This document shows positions 31,920 to 41,667 of a stretch of DNA of 64,000 nt, in pieces. Made by a program: the position numbers and the translations under genes. The notes below the pieces were generated by a model. The model did no database searches and was not told where the DNA came from. It saw only the letters and a program-made list of their open reading frames with translations. Source of the DNA: Trichormus sp. M33_DOE_039 (GTDB lineage: Bacteria; Cyanobacteriota; Cyanobacteriia; Cyanobacteriales; Nostocaceae); contig DVDT01000077.1 of the NCBI GenBank assembly GCA_015296085.1, positions 1-64,000 of the forward strand, given 5' to 3'. Position 1 is the first letter of the stretch. Every line of letters starts with the position of its first letter.

Positions 31920-33053
31920 TTAATTGACTGCAAATATTTGACAATCCACAAGATAGGGAGAGTTGAAATTAGTCATTTCTCCTGCTTTTTTATTGGGTAT
32001 GGGAAATAATCTGGCTGAGAGTGGTTTATTCAGTTTAAAAGCTAATGTTGTCATATCCATTAATATGGCTGTAATCTTGTTTATGGAAATATCACCAGGA
32101 ATGGGTACAGTATCTAATCCACACCCACACACGGCTGAATATAACAACAAATTTGTAATATCATAAGTTTGCTCATTGGCTCTAGTTGCTAAACCGATAT
32201 CTTCACAAACTGGTAGCATTAAGCCAGAATAACCACAGCTTTTAATGGGAATACTTTTTAACACGCGTGTTAGCATTCCAGAAATTGCTAAAGTCCCAGG
32301 ATTACCGAATTTACCATCTAGTAATTTTTCATAGGCAAAAGCAATACTATTTTGTTGATCTAAAGACGGTGCAAGAGATGTGTCTATACCATGAAAGGTG
32401 AACTTAAATTGGGTAGAAATTTGCTGTGCGATCGCCTCTACTCTCTTAACTTCTGCTTCTAAAATTATTTGTAGTTTATTTTCAGCATCTGGGATATTAT
32501 CAGCTTTAGAAAAAGCTTGCATTACTAAATCGGCTAATTCTAATCCAATAGAAAAGGATGTTTCGCCCACATGGTAAGATGTTGGGAAAAATGGGATATC
32601 TGGCTGACAGTTTGCACCTGCACAAAAGCGAAAATTACCATAGCCATTTTCAGTTTCTTGGGAGATACGTTTAATCGCCTGGGCTGATTCTATAGCATTT
32701 TCAAATTGCTTGCCAATTTTACTTGAGCAGTAAACTATTGATGTATTTTTGTTGATTTCAGGAACTAAATCTATAGTTTCAGGAGTGCTAGCGTAACCAA
32801 TGTTAAAGAAACTGATATTTAGACTTTGACAAAATTCTTCTAATTTTTTAATGTGATGGATAATTTCAGCTTGAGATAAGCTTGAGAGATATTCTTCCCA
32901 AGGGTTAGTAGCAATTCTTGTTGTTTGCACTTCATAACCTTGTTGCTCAAAAATTATCTGTGCTTTCTGGTTAAAATCAGCAGCTATTTTGAGTTTGGCT
33001 GTTTCCTGTGGTGAACCAAGTGATATACCTGTAGTGATAGTTCTAATTTTCAT
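31920..33053 (-). CDS. DUF711 (UPF0210) family protein
   Basis: 377-residue protein with MKIRTITTGISLG at the start, FCAGANCQPDIPFFPTSYH, FHGIDTSLAPSLDQQNSIAF, SCGYSGLMLPVCEDIGLA and VCGCGLDTVPIPGDIS. This set is diagnostic of the DUF711/UPF0210 family. The structure of a relative is known, but no enzymatic function is established. Conserved Cys and Asp residues in the GLMLPVCED and GCGLDTVP segments look like an active site. ATG 33051-33053 is preferred to a TTG two codons earlier. Confidence 0.85.
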   Translation of the reverse strand: MKIRTITTGISLGSPQETAKLKIAADFNQKAQIIFEQQGYEVQTTRIATNPWEEYLSSLSQAEIIHHIKKLEEFCQSLNISFFNIGYASTPETIDLVPEINKNTSIVYCSSKIGKQFENAIESAQAIKRISQETENGYGNFRFCAGANCQPDIPFFPTSYHVGETSFSIGLELADLVMQAFSKADNIPDAENKLQIILEAEVKRVEAIAQQISTQFKFTFHGIDTSLAPSLDQQNSIAFAYEKLLDGKFGNPGTLAISGMLTRVLKSIPIKSCGYSGLMLPVCEDIGLATRANEQTYDITNLLLYSAVCGCGLDTVPIPGDISINKITAILMDMTTLAFKLNKPLSARLFPIPNKKAGEMTNFNSPYLVDCQIFAVN

Positions 33054-33148
33054 AGTCAAATTTTCTAAACGATTAGGAATAATTACAATTCGCAGTGAAT
33101 ATTTAAAATATAGGGCTAATAACTAGCTGAGTTGGGTAAACAACGGTG

Positions 33149-34417
33149 ATGAATAACGACTTTTACAATCTGGGACTAGAAAAAGCCAAGCAAAAAGACT
33201 ACGCTGGAGCAATTGAGGAATTTAGCCGGGCGATACAACTAACTCCCTATTATGCCGAAGCTTACTTAAAACGGGGTTTAGCATATTATGATTCCGGGGC
33301 AATTCTGCAAGCTGTTTCGGATTACACTGAAGCTATCAAGATAACTCCTGAGAGTGTGGAAGCTTACTATTGTCGTGCTTTAGCAAGATTAGCTCTGAAA
33401 AATTTACCAGGGGCGTTAGAAGATGTAGACAAGGCGATTTATATCAATTTTAACTATGCAGCAGCCCATGATTTACGGGGGATAGTGCGCCGCAAACAAG
33501 GGTATATTCAAGATGCGATCGCAAGTTTGAAAAAAGCCGCAGATTTATATTTACAGCAAAAAGATCCAGAAAATTGTCGTCTGTGCTTAGAACGGATTAA
33601 ACAGCTACAACCCACCCCAAAACCAGTTACACAGCCAGTAGCTGCGAAAAGCGCGCCAATTGCATCTGTTAGTGAATATTTTCACCAGTTACTTGCAAAA
33701 GCCGAAAAGGGAGACACCCGCCAAGCCATTGCGGATTTAAATTGGATCTTGCAGGCTGATTCCCAGGATGCACAGGCTTATTGCTGTCGGGGGGTGGTGC
33801 GGTGCAAAATAGGGAGTTATCGAGAAGCGATCGCCGATTTTAACCAAGCCTTACAATTAAATTTTCAAGATGTCATTGTCTATCGTAACCGGGGTAAAGC
33901 CCGTTCTTTATTGGGGGATCATCAAGGTGCGATCGCCGATTTTAATCAAGCAATTCAAATGCAACCCCAAGATGCTTTAAATTATGTTGCCAGAGGTAAC
34001 ACATATCGAGCAATGGGTAATTATCTTGGTGCAATTGCTGACTATGGAAACGCCTTACAAATTAACCCCAATGATGCGCCAGCTTATTATAATCGTGGTA
34101 TTACCTATACTTTTTTAGAAGAAATGCAAAATGCTGTCGCAGATTATCAAAAAGCTGCGAGTATTTTTTGTGAACAAGAAGATTGGCAAAATTATCAACA
34201 AGTTTTAGATAGCCTCAAACAAATTCAAAAATCTGTTCCTGAAGCCAAGCAGCAAAAATTTAATATCTTGCGTCAACGACTTTTGCGCCTAGTTGGGGGA
34301 TATTGGGAAATCGCCCAAAGATTAATTGAACAGAAAAAAGATTATTATCCAGGGATGACGGAAGAATGGTATATACAAAAAGTCATCGACGATTTAGAAC
34401 GCGATCGGGGTAGATAA
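33149..34417 (+). CDS. Tetratricopeptide-repeat protein
   Basis: 422-residue protein built of TPRs in two blocks. The N-terminal block (about residues 4-150) has DYAGAIEEFSRAIQLTPYYA and GAILQAVSDYTEAIKITPES; the second (about 190-345) has SYREAIADFNQALQLNFQDV, DHQGAIADFNQAIQMQPQDA and NYLGAIADYGNALQINPNDA. A Pro-rich linker (QPTPKPVTQPVA) separates them. There is no signal peptide, so it is cytosolic and most likely a scaffold. ATG 33149 follows a GTG codon that could also serve. It is divergent from the DUF711 gene. Confidence 0.9.
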   Translation: MNNDFYNLGLEKAKQKDYAGAIEEFSRAIQLTPYYAEAYLKRGLAYYDSGAILQAVSDYTEAIKITPESVEAYYCRALARLALKNLPGALEDVDKAIYINFNYAAAHDLRGIVRRKQGYIQDAIASLKKAADLYLQQKDPENCRLCLERIKQLQPTPKPVTQPVAAKSAPIASVSEYFHQLLAKAEKGDTRQAIADLNWILQADSQDAQAYCCRGVVRCKIGSYREAIADFNQALQLNFQDVIVYRNRGKARSLLGDHQGAIADFNQAIQMQPQDALNYVARGNTYRAMGNYLGAIADYGNALQINPNDAPAYYNRGITYTFLEEMQNAVADYQKAASIFCEQEDWQNYQQVLDSLKQIQKSVPEAKQQKFNILRQRLLRLVGGYWEIAQRLIEQKKDYYPGMTEEWYIQKVIDDLERDRGR

Positions 34418-34442
34418 TACAATTTTAGATTGTTAATTTATA

Positions 34443-35021
34443 TTAAACTTGCCCAGCAGTTAATACTTGAGTTGCTGTCAAATCTAGCATGGGAAAAGTT
34501 GGCGATTGGATCATATTTGTTCCCTGAAATATAGTTTCTTCGTACAATCCATCTACCAGAGTTAGCAGGGTAATTTTGGCTTGATTAGCATCAACAATCC
34601 AGTATTCCGGGATACCCCGTGCAGCATACTCAGAACGCTTATAGCGGTAGTCTCTATCCTCATTTTCTTTTCCGGGGGAGACGACTTCAACCACCATTGC
34701 AGGAGAGGGCATATCTGGAGTGATTGTAGCGCGTCTGAGAGCGATCGCCTCAAATAATTCCTGTGTCAATATCATCAAGTCGGGTAGTCGCACACGAGTT
34801 CGGCTACCTGTCACCACTAGTTCTGTGTCTTTATGGCGAATTAGTTGAATAGGGACAAACTTGAGAAACTGGGACAGTAGATAGAGAGAAATTAAGTTAT
34901 TTCTATCACTTTCCGGTGGCATTGTAACCAACTCTCCATCCACAAGTTCATACTTGGTATCTGTGCCATCATCATAAGCAAGATACTCGTCCAGGTTGAG
35001 TTTCTTGACTGTTGTGGTCAT
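34443..35021 (-). CDS. Uma2 family endonuclease-like protein
   Basis: 192-residue canonical Uma2/DUF820 protein: DGTDTKYELVDGELV, VRLPDLMIL (Asp), PAMVVEVVSPG (Glu), RYKRSEYAARGIPEYWIVD (Lys plus Tyr/Trp) and a final ITLLTLVDGLYEE. The PD-(D/E)xK catalytic set appears intact. These genes occur in tens of copies in Nostocales. It converges on the TPR gene. Confidence 0.9.
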   Translation of the reverse strand: MTTTVKKLNLDEYLAYDDGTDTKYELVDGELVTMPPESDRNNLISLYLLSQFLKFVPIQLIRHKDTELVVTGSRTRVRLPDLMILTQELFEAIALRRATITPDMPSPAMVVEVVSPGKENEDRDYRYKRSEYAARGIPEYWIVDANQAKITLLTLVDGLYEETIFQGTNMIQSPTFPMLDLTATQVLTAGQV

Positions 35022-35105
35022 AAACTCCTATTTTCTTCACTCTAGACATAGATTTTATCATTTTTTGTTTGACAACATAGCAGGATCAACCTGAAAATAT
35101 ATAGC

Positions 35106-35789
35106 TTATTTTCCATTTCTTCGATACACAATCCGCATTTGTTGAACTTCAGTTTCCTGTGATTCTAAAAACAGCATCTCCTCTATTTTTTGTAATCCCA
35201 AACTTTCAAACTGTGCGAGTTCAGATTGAGATAATGGCCAAGGAGGGCCTGAAGGTTCGTCTTCTGTATCCCGCACACGGGTAATTACTAATAAAGTTCC
35301 GCTAAGGGAAACCACAGAAGCAATAGAGGAGATAACGGAATTCCGTACACTCAACGGTAAGGCTTGGATATTGCGACATTCAAAGACAAAATCAAAAGCC
35401 TGATTCCATTGCTGAGGAATAGACAACAAATCAGCAACTTGATAGTTAACTGGAGAATCAGGAAATCGCTTTTGACACCAAGCGATCGCTGTGGGAGAAA
35501 TATCAAAAGCTGTGACTGCAAATCCTAATTTTGCTAAAGCTTCCGCATCATCTCCTAAACCACAACCAATTACCAAGGCTTTTTTACCTTGAGCAGAGAT
35601 TTCATGATTTTCTAACCAATCTTGAAGGTAGGGATGCGGTGTTAATTTTGCCCAGGGAATTTGTGCTGTGTCACCATTAGCTGAAGCATATAAAACCTCA
35701 AACCATGCTGTTGGTTCTGAATTATTAATAGCCTCAGATGCTAGTTCTTGCACTTTCTGACGTAAATTTTCAGGCTGTTTTTCAAACAT
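35106..35789 (-). CDS. Class I SAM-dependent methyltransferase (TPMT-like)
   Basis: 227-residue methyltransferase. The SAM-binding motif I is ALVIGCGLGDDAEALAKLG, followed by VTAFDISPTAIAWCQKRFP (motif II), then VNYQVADLLSIP and FDFVFECRNIQALP (motif IV region). The WFEVLYA and PHPYLQDWL start resembles thiopurine methyltransferase-type proteins. Substrate unknown. It lies 84 bp upstream of the Uma2 gene on the same strand. Confidence 0.87.
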   Translation of the reverse strand: MFEKQPENLRQKVQELASEAINNSEPTAWFEVLYASANGDTAQIPWAKLTPHPYLQDWLENHEISAQGKKALVIGCGLGDDAEALAKLGFAVTAFDISPTAIAWCQKRFPDSPVNYQVADLLSIPQQWNQAFDFVFECRNIQALPLSVRNSVISSIASVVSLSGTLLVITRVRDTEDEPSGPPWPLSQSELAQFESLGLQKIEEMLFLESQETEVQQMRIVYRRNGK

Positions 35790-35915
35790 GAGTAGTTAAA
35801 TTTATCCCAAAAAATAATCAGGTTATTTAATTAGGAAATTACATGATTTTTTATTTCCATTAAATGAATAACCGAATTGCATTTTATATATGAGATTATA
35901 TCATGTTTGGTAATA

Positions 35916-36455
35916 TTAATTATCCTCAGCACATATAGTATAAAGAGTATCGTCTCTCCAAGGATAACAACTTTCTCCACCAAAAAATGCAGGAGTTATT
36001 TGTTCTTGTTCTACGATAGTTTCTCCTTCATCACCGCACCAAGTCATGTACAGCATTAGATGAGCAAGATGAATATGGTCGCGGAGATATTGACCAAAAG
36101 AAATGACTGCATCATGGCATTCTTGCCAAAATAGACGTTGTTTTTGCTTGTAAACATCAATACTAGGATACTCTTGATTAAACCATTTACTCAAATTTAC
36201 ATCGTATTTTAAAGAGTCAATGTAGTCATTTAACTCTTCTTCTCGTTCAACGCTGCTTTCATATTGAAAGTAACAACCACATAAATCATTGGGATAAATA
36301 CCATAGATGTATTGTGCTTGCGGGATAAGTTTACGAATATTCTGTGGTGGGCTTGTGTATTCTGAAATAACTTCAATAGTGAGGTGAGGATATCGCGGAT
36401 CTTGCTTGATTGTCGGTAGCGGTTTGTCAGATATTAAGTATAAAACGTGGCACAT
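35916..36455 (-). CDS. Hypothetical protein
   Basis: 179-residue protein that I do not recognise: MCHVLYLISDKPLPTIKQD, YIYGIYPNDLCGCYFQYE, RLFWQECHDAVISFGQYLRD. It contains several Cys, Trp and Tyr residues and reads like a folded cytosolic protein. ATG 36453-36455 is chosen over an upstream start because CAGAGAATA lies just before it and the next residues are more protein-like. It is followed on the upstream side by a MITE copy. Confidence 0.7.
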   Translation of the reverse strand: MCHVLYLISDKPLPTIKQDPRYPHLTIEVISEYTSPPQNIRKLIPQAQYIYGIYPNDLCGCYFQYESSVEREEELNDYIDSLKYDVNLSKWFNQEYPSIDVYKQKQRLFWQECHDAVISFGQYLRDHIHLAHLMLYMTWCGDEGETIVEQEQITPAFFGGESCYPWRDDTLYTICAEDN

Positions 36456-36898
36456 ATTATTCTCTGAAGATAGTTTGCACATCAAGAAGCAAGAAAGTTA
36501 AGCTGACTTTTCACGGGATCTAAAAAAACCCCTCTCCAAACCTCTCCCCTGCAAGGAGAGAGGCTTTGATTCTTGCTCCCCTTCCCTACAAGGGAAGGGC
36601 TTGGGGGTTAGGTTTTGCGCTAACTTTTCCATATAACGTGAAAAGTCAGGAAAGTTAAGGAATATCAGCAAAACTCTAGTGTTATAGCTTCTGGAAACTC
36701 TAACAGAGGTGTTGCTTAAGTCCCACGAACTATTCTTGATAAATCCAGAGTAACCAAGCCATATTCCCTTAAGCAATTTGCAGATTTACCAACCTACAAC
36801 CCTTGTAAAATTAAGCAAAGCTTGCTAGGGGAAGTTGTTTTAGTTCAGGGAATCCCTCAACTTTTCCGACTCACCTCCGTGCAGAAATTTTACCAAAA
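36456..36898. other. Intergenic region between mutS and hypothetical gene
   Basis: No gene is seen. It holds the second MITE copy (36503-36649) with its direct repeats (36493-36502 and 36650-36659). The right part, 36660-36898, is unremarkable. Confidence 0.6.
36503..36649. mobile_element. MITE-like element, copy 2
   Basis: A 147-bp element with perfect 13-bp terminal inverted repeats CTGACTTTTCACG/CGTGAAAAGTCAG. It is flanked by exact 10-bp direct repeats GAAAGTTAAG (36493-36502 and 36650-36659), a clear target-site duplication. Internally it has the same pyrimidine-rich left and GGGAAGGG right blocks as copy 1. No open frame, so it depends on a transposase elsewhere. Confidence 0.88.
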
Positions 36899-39484
36899 TC
36901 ATTCTAAATTTTTTAACCCAAGGGCAATCTTACTGTGCTTTTCAATTTGTCCCATAACTTGTTTTGCTCGTTTAATGACAACAGCAGGTAAACCTGCTAA
37001 TCTTCCGGCTTCAATTCCGTAAGATTTATCAGCACCTCCTGGTTGAACTTGGTGCAGAAAAATAATTTGGTCGGGTAATTCTTTCACGGTGACTTGATAA
37101 TTAGCTACGTTCGGTAACATTCCCGCTAGTTCATTTAACTCATGATAGTGAGTAGCGAAAATTGTCCGGGCTTTGATTTCTGTGGCTAAATATTCTGCTA
37201 CCGCCCAAGCAATGGAAAGTCCGTCAAATGTAGCTGTTCCCCGCCCAATTTCATCTAATAAAACTAGGGATTTAGCTGTAGCGTGGTTGAGAATATTTGC
37301 GGTTTCATTCATTTCTACCATGAAGGTAGATTGACCCGTAGCTAGATCATCAACTGCGCCGACACGGGTGAAAATGCGATCGCATACTCCCAATTTCGCT
37401 GACTTAGCTGGGACGAAACTCCCAATTTGCGCCATGAGTTGAACGAGTCCTACCTGACGCAGATAGCAACTTTTACCACTGGCGTTTGGCCCTGTCAAAA
37501 TCACAAGGTCAGGGAGTGGGGACTGGGTACTGGGGGGGAGATTGTCGCTACTCCCTAAATCTGTGGAGTTGGGGACGAAGAAACCCGCGGGTAAGGACTG
37601 TTCAACTACCGGATGGCGACCATCGACAATTTCGATTTCCCTTCCGGGAATCATCTCAGGACGACAGTAACCCTGTTGTACCGCCAATTCAGCCAATCCA
37701 CACAACACATCAGCCGCAGCGACGGCGCGGGAAAGGTTGCGAATAGCTTCGGCCTCTTTTGCTATTTCTTCCCGTAAGGCGACAAACACCTCATATTCCA
37801 ACTGGTTTAAATCATCCCTGGCTGTGAGAATTCTGGCTTCTCGTTCTTTGAGTTCTGGGGTGATGTAGCGTTCTTCGTTGGTGAGTGTTTGCTTGCGGAT
37901 GTAATTATTGGGTACTTGGTCAGCTTTGGCACGGGAAATACTAATGTAGTAACCAAAGGTTTTATTAAATCCTACCTTGAGAGTGGGAATACCTGTTCTA
38001 GATCTTTCATCTACTTCTAAATTAGCAATCCATTGTTGGTCTGCTTCTACTGTCGCCTTTCTCTCATCCAATTGGGGATTGACTCCCGAACGAATTAAGC
38101 CGCCTTCTTTGAGATGTATAGGCGGTGATTCCACAATGTGGGCGTGGATATTCTTTGCCAATTCTGATAAAATCGACGGGACTTTTTGCAAAGCTTTGAG
38201 GAAGGGGGAACGCGCCTCAGCGACTAGACGGGCTAATTCTGGTAAGCGCGAGAGAGAATCAGCCAAAGCTACTAAATCTCTGGCGTTAGCATTCCCGGAA
38301 CTGGTGCGTCCCGTGAGGCGTTCTAAGTCGTAAATCTGCCGTAATAATTGCCGCAAATCCTGACGCAGAGGTGTATTTTCAGCTAATTCTTGAATCGTAT
38401 CTTGCCGAGCGCGAATGCCTTTAATATCAAGTAGGGGTTGCAGTAACCATCGCCGCAAAGACCGACTACCCATTGCGGTGCTAGTTCTATCTAAAGCCCA
38501 CAACAGCGAACCATGAAAAGTCCCATCGCGGACGGTTTGGGTAATTTCTAAGTTGCGGCGGGTTTGGTGGTCAACAATTAAATAGTCGGTGATGGTGTAC
38601 GTTCTCAGTCTTTGCAGGGAGACGGGGTTTTCTTTTTGGGTATCTTCCACATATTCCAACAACCCACCAGCCGCCCGTACAGCCAAGGGGAGATGGTCAC
38701 AACCCAAACCTTCAAGCGATCGCACTTTAAATATCTGCAATAATTTACTTCTGGCTTCACCTTGAGAAAAAGGAACTTGCGATCGCAAACTATAACAAAA
38801 TGATGGTGGTAAACACTCTGGTAAATGCGGCGAACTTTCCCCAGGACGCAGCAAAGTACCCAAATCAGGCGCGTTTGTCGGAACTAAGACCTCCGAAGGC
38901 TGCAAACGCATGAGTTCCTGGGTAAGATGTTCTAAATCACTATCTTGAGTGGTGAGAAATTCCCCGGTGGAGATATCTGCATAGGCTAAACCCCAATGAT
39001 TCCCCGCAATGACAACAGCCGCCAAGTAATTGTTGCGGCTAGATTTGAGCATTCCTTCTTCTAATAATGTGCCAGGGGTAAGGATGCGTGTCACCTCCCG
39101 ACGCACCAAACCTACCGCTTCCGAAGCATCTTCCACCTGGTCGCAAATCACGACAGCGTAACCTTTCTCTACTAGTTGGGTGGTGTAGCGTTCCCAAGCG
39201 TGGTGGGGTACACCAGTCATAGCGACACGACCAATTTCACCACCGTGTTTACTGGTGAGGACTAATTCTAACTCTCTCGCCACTGTTACCGCATCTTGGA
39301 AAAAAGTTTCAAAAAAATCTCCCACCCGATACAGCAACAGCGCATGAGGATATTTATCTTTCACCTCAACGTAGTGCTGATACATCTTACTCAGCTTACT
39401 GCGGTCTACCTGTCGCGTGTCGGTATGCGGTGCAGTGGAAGGATTGGGTTCTGTTGGCTGAATGTCAGAGTGAGAAGCGGTCAT
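36899..39484 (-). CDS. mutS: DNA mismatch repair protein MutS
   Basis: 861-residue MutS1. The mismatch-recognition motif is intact (GDFFETFF, with the Phe-x-Glu pair). The ATPase has [15 protein letters not shown] (Walker A), [18 protein letters not shown] (Walker B with signature) and [11 protein letters not shown]. Length and domain order are normal for MutS1, not MutS2. ATG 39482-39484 is chosen; a TTG 15 codons upstream lies at the edge of a 25-bp repeat and is less likely. No mutL is adjacent. Upstream lies the defence-like ATPase/DUF4276 pair. Confidence 0.95.
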   Translation of the reverse strand: MTASHSDIQPTEPNPSTAPHTDTRQVDRSKLSKMYQHYVEVKDKYPHALLLYRVGDFFETFFQDAVTVARELELVLTSKHGGEIGRVAMTGVPHHAWERYTTQLVEKGYAVVICDQVEDASEAVGLVRREVTRILTPGTLLEEGMLKSSRNNYLAAVVIAGNHWGLAYADISTGEFLTTQDSDLEHLTQELMRLQPSEVLVPTNAPDLGTLLRPGESSPHLPECLPPSFCYSLRSQVPFSQGEARSKLLQIFKVRSLEGLGCDHLPLAVRAAGGLLEYVEDTQKENPVSLQRLRTYTITDYLIVDHQTRRNLEITQTVRDGTFHGSLLWALDRTSTAMGSRSLRRWLLQPLLDIKGIRARQDTIQELAENTPLRQDLRQLLRQIYDLERLTGRTSSGNANARDLVALADSLSRLPELARLVAEARSPFLKALQKVPSILSELAKNIHAHIVESPPIHLKEGGLIRSGVNPQLDERKATVEADQQWIANLEVDERSRTGIPTLKVGFNKTFGYYISISRAKADQVPNNYIRKQTLTNEERYITPELKEREARILTARDDLNQLEYEVFVALREEIAKEAEAIRNLSRAVAAADVLCGLAELAVQQGYCRPEMIPGREIEIVDGRHPVVEQSLPAGFFVPNSTDLGSSDNLPPSTQSPLPDLVILTGPNASGKSCYLRQVGLVQLMAQIGSFVPAKSAKLGVCDRIFTRVGAVDDLATGQSTFMVEMNETANILNHATAKSLVLLDEIGRGTATFDGLSIAWAVAEYLATEIKARTIFATHYHELNELAGMLPNVANYQVTVKELPDQIIFLHQVQPGGADKSYGIEAGRLAGLPAVVIKRAKQVMGQIEKHSKIALGLKNLE

Positions 39485-39527
39485 AGGATAGATGCTAGGA
39501 GTTACGCACGGAAAAGCCACAACATCC

Positions 39528-39552
39528 AATGATAACGTGATGTGAAAATTTC
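39528..39552. repeat. 25-bp direct repeat, left copy
   Basis: It shares 24 of 25 bases with 41530-41554 in the same orientation (core GATAACGTGATGTG). It lies just upstream of mutS, between mutS and the DUF4276 gene. See the right copy. Confidence 0.75.
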
Positions 39553-39574
39553 GGGGCGATGCCCGCTCTCAAGC

Positions 39575-40189
39575 TTACATTATGTCTTGTAACGTGGTGA
39601 ATAGGCGATCGCAATACGGTGAAGCTTTGCGGACAGTAGCTAAATCCACTAATTCCAAAAGTTTGGAGGCGTGGTTGATTTTGTGATACTCTCCCTTACT
39701 GGTGCTACGCGTAGCAGTCTTCAGGCTAGGCTCTAAACTATCTTTATCAATAGTTTCCACATTAGAATTTTTGGGAATAGAATTTTCTTTAAAACCTTGA
39801 CCATAAAATTTTTTTAGTGTTTCAATATCAGCAATAAACCAAGCCTCTACTACTTGCACCATCAAATGGCACTGACTGTCATCAACTCCTGATGGTTTAT
39901 CCCAATTATCCCTCAATTTTAAATGTTGCCAAGGTGACTCTACTTTCACAGGTGCTTCTGCATCAACTAATAGTATATTAAAAGCGTCTGGATGGTCTTT
40001 TAAAGCATTTTTAAAATCCTGGAAAACACTATTACGAGAACCACAAATAATAATGTTCCATTTGACCTTTTTACTTCTTGCCAGTTCAACCAATGGCTTG
40101 AAAAACTGACTAAATCCTTGCCTGATTAAAGCTTTCGTATTCTTACCATCACCACCACCTTCTACATAAATCCGCACCTCTTTTACCAT
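39575..40189 (-). CDS. DUF4276 family protein (TOPRIM-like), defence-module partner
   Basis: 204-residue DUF4276 protein: MVKEVRIYVEGGGDGKNTKA at the start (a Glu-containing strand like a TOPRIM core), FNILLVDAEAPV (acidic pair), then CHLMVQVVEAWFIADIETLKKFYG. The Val-Glu-Gly start and D-x-E segment are consistent with a metal-dependent nuclease fold, but catalysis is inferred. The ATG overlaps the stop of the upstream ATPase (ATGGTAA), a sign of translational coupling. Such pairs are seen in OLD/PARIS-like anti-phage modules. Confidence 0.85.
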   Translation of the reverse strand: MVKEVRIYVEGGGDGKNTKALIRQGFSQFFKPLVELARSKKVKWNIIICGSRNSVFQDFKNALKDHPDAFNILLVDAEAPVKVESPWQHLKLRDNWDKPSGVDDSQCHLMVQVVEAWFIADIETLKKFYGQGFKENSIPKNSNVETIDKDSLEPSLKTATRSTSKGEYHKINHASKLLELVDLATVRKASPYCDRLFTTLQDIM

Positions 40190-41385
40190 CGATTTCCCCC
40201 AATTTCGCCCATCCGCCACATGTCGCCAAGCGTGTAATTTTCCAGCCAACTCTTCATTTTATTTGGTTCAAGACGGCGAAGATGAGAGCCTTTATCATCT
40301 CGTTCGCATACTAATACTGATTCAGGATATTCACTCAAAGCAGAAATTAAAGCATCAGAATGAGTTGTGATGATTAATTGTGTTCTCTGAGATGCTTCAA
40401 TTAGCATTTCTGCAACAGTCGATAAAATATCTGGATGTAACCCGATTTCTGGTTCTTCAATACAAATAAGTGGGGGTGGAGTAGGATCTAATAGTAAAGC
40501 TATTAAAAATAAATAATGAAGCGTGCCATCAGATAAACGACTGACTGGAATTGGTTGAATCAAACCTTCTTCACGTATAAATATTTGTACAGTACCACCA
40601 TATATTCTTACACTTATTTCTTCCGCAGCATCATAGAATTTTTTGAGTGTATCAATAATTTTTCTGTTACCTATTTTATATTGTAAATTATTTAAGAATA
40701 AACCTAAATTACTACCATCTTCTAGTAGAGGATGTTCAGGTAAATCAGCTTTTTGCATATCTCTTAATTTTCCGTGGCGACCCATAGGAAAATCTCTATA
40801 TAGAGCAATATTGGTGAATTGATTGCGGATATAAGTTATTTCTGGATATATACGTGCTTCCTGTACTTGAGATAGTATAGATTGATTTATACGAGGTGAT
40901 TCGGTTGTCCAAAATTCATTATATATTCCTGCCCAAGCACCTTGTTCTCTAACTCTAAAAACTGGATGACCGTCATCATCGAAACGATAATAAAAAGCTG
41001 CTTCATTTTCTCCCTGAATTGGATATTCATTTTCTATAACTTCATCTACTATTTCAAACCTTTGACTATACACAGTAAAATTCAACTTATAACGTAGAGG
41101 TTGTAATCCTTGAGGATAATCGACAATAGCTTGTAGTTTCACTACTGGAGTTCCCTCAGTACCTTTCCACAAAAACTCACCAACTCCTCCACCTTGACGA
41201 AAAGGAGCAGGTAAATCTGTAGGTGTTGCTTTTAATATTCCTATAGCTTCAATTAAATTTGACTTACCAGATGTGTTAGGGCCAATAAGTACATTTAATG
41301 GCTGTAGTTCAATTTCTTCACCATCACTTCCATAGGAAAGAAAGTTTTCTAATCTTAACTTATGGATAAATCTTTTACCTTCCAT
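40183..41385 (-). CDS. AAA ATPase, OLD/RecF-like (AAA_21)
   Basis: 400-residue SMC/ABC-type ATPase. FIHKLRLENFLSYG, then Walker A IGPNTSGKSNLIEAIG (about residue 34), the ABC signature SRLSDGTLHYLFLIALLL, Walker B LICIEEPEIGLHPD, and LIITTHSDALISAL (H-loop). This is the family of OLD, RecF and the ATPase of PARIS and related systems. GGAG lies 6 nt before ATG 41383-41385; the TTG four codons upstream overlaps that site. It is coupled by overlap to DUF4276, giving a two-gene cassette predicted to act in anti-phage defence; that role is inferred from gene arrangement. Confidence 0.9.
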   Translation of the reverse strand: MEGKRFIHKLRLENFLSYGSDGEEIELQPLNVLIGPNTSGKSNLIEAIGILKATPTDLPAPFRQGGGVGEFLWKGTEGTPVVKLQAIVDYPQGLQPLRYKLNFTVYSQRFEIVDEVIENEYPIQGENEAAFYYRFDDDGHPVFRVREQGAWAGIYNEFWTTESPRINQSILSQVQEARIYPEITYIRNQFTNIALYRDFPMGRHGKLRDMQKADLPEHPLLEDGSNLGLFLNNLQYKIGNRKIIDTLKKFYDAAEEISVRIYGGTVQIFIREEGLIQPIPVSRLSDGTLHYLFLIALLLDPTPPPLICIEEPEIGLHPDILSTVAEMLIEASQRTQLIITTHSDALISALSEYPESVLVCERDDKGSHLRRLEPNKMKSWLENYTLGDMWRMGEIGGNRW

Positions 41386-41529
41386 TGGCTTCTCCAATTC
41401 TGTTGTTTTTTAAGTTTACTGTTGTCTAACATGACAATTCTATTTTGATTTACAAACTGATGATTTTTATCTGTTGATCAGCAATACCAGTTAATGTTTA
41501 AATTTACACACGTAGAGGTTATATCATTA

Positions 41530-41554
41530 AATGATAACGTGATGTGTAAATTTC
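41530..41554. repeat. 25-bp direct repeat, right copy
   Basis: Right-hand copy of the sequence at 39528-39552, with one mismatch (A to T). It lies about 145 bp upstream of the ATPase gene. Together the two copies bracket the ATPase/DUF4276 module of about 2 kb. Confidence 0.75.
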
Positions 41555-41667
41555 TGGAAGGTGGTTTACACTTCAAGATTTTTTTATGGTTATATTTTGC
41601 CCTGACAGATATTCTCAAAGACTGGCTAGAGTATTTAAAATACAGTCATTATTCTGCAAAAATATGT

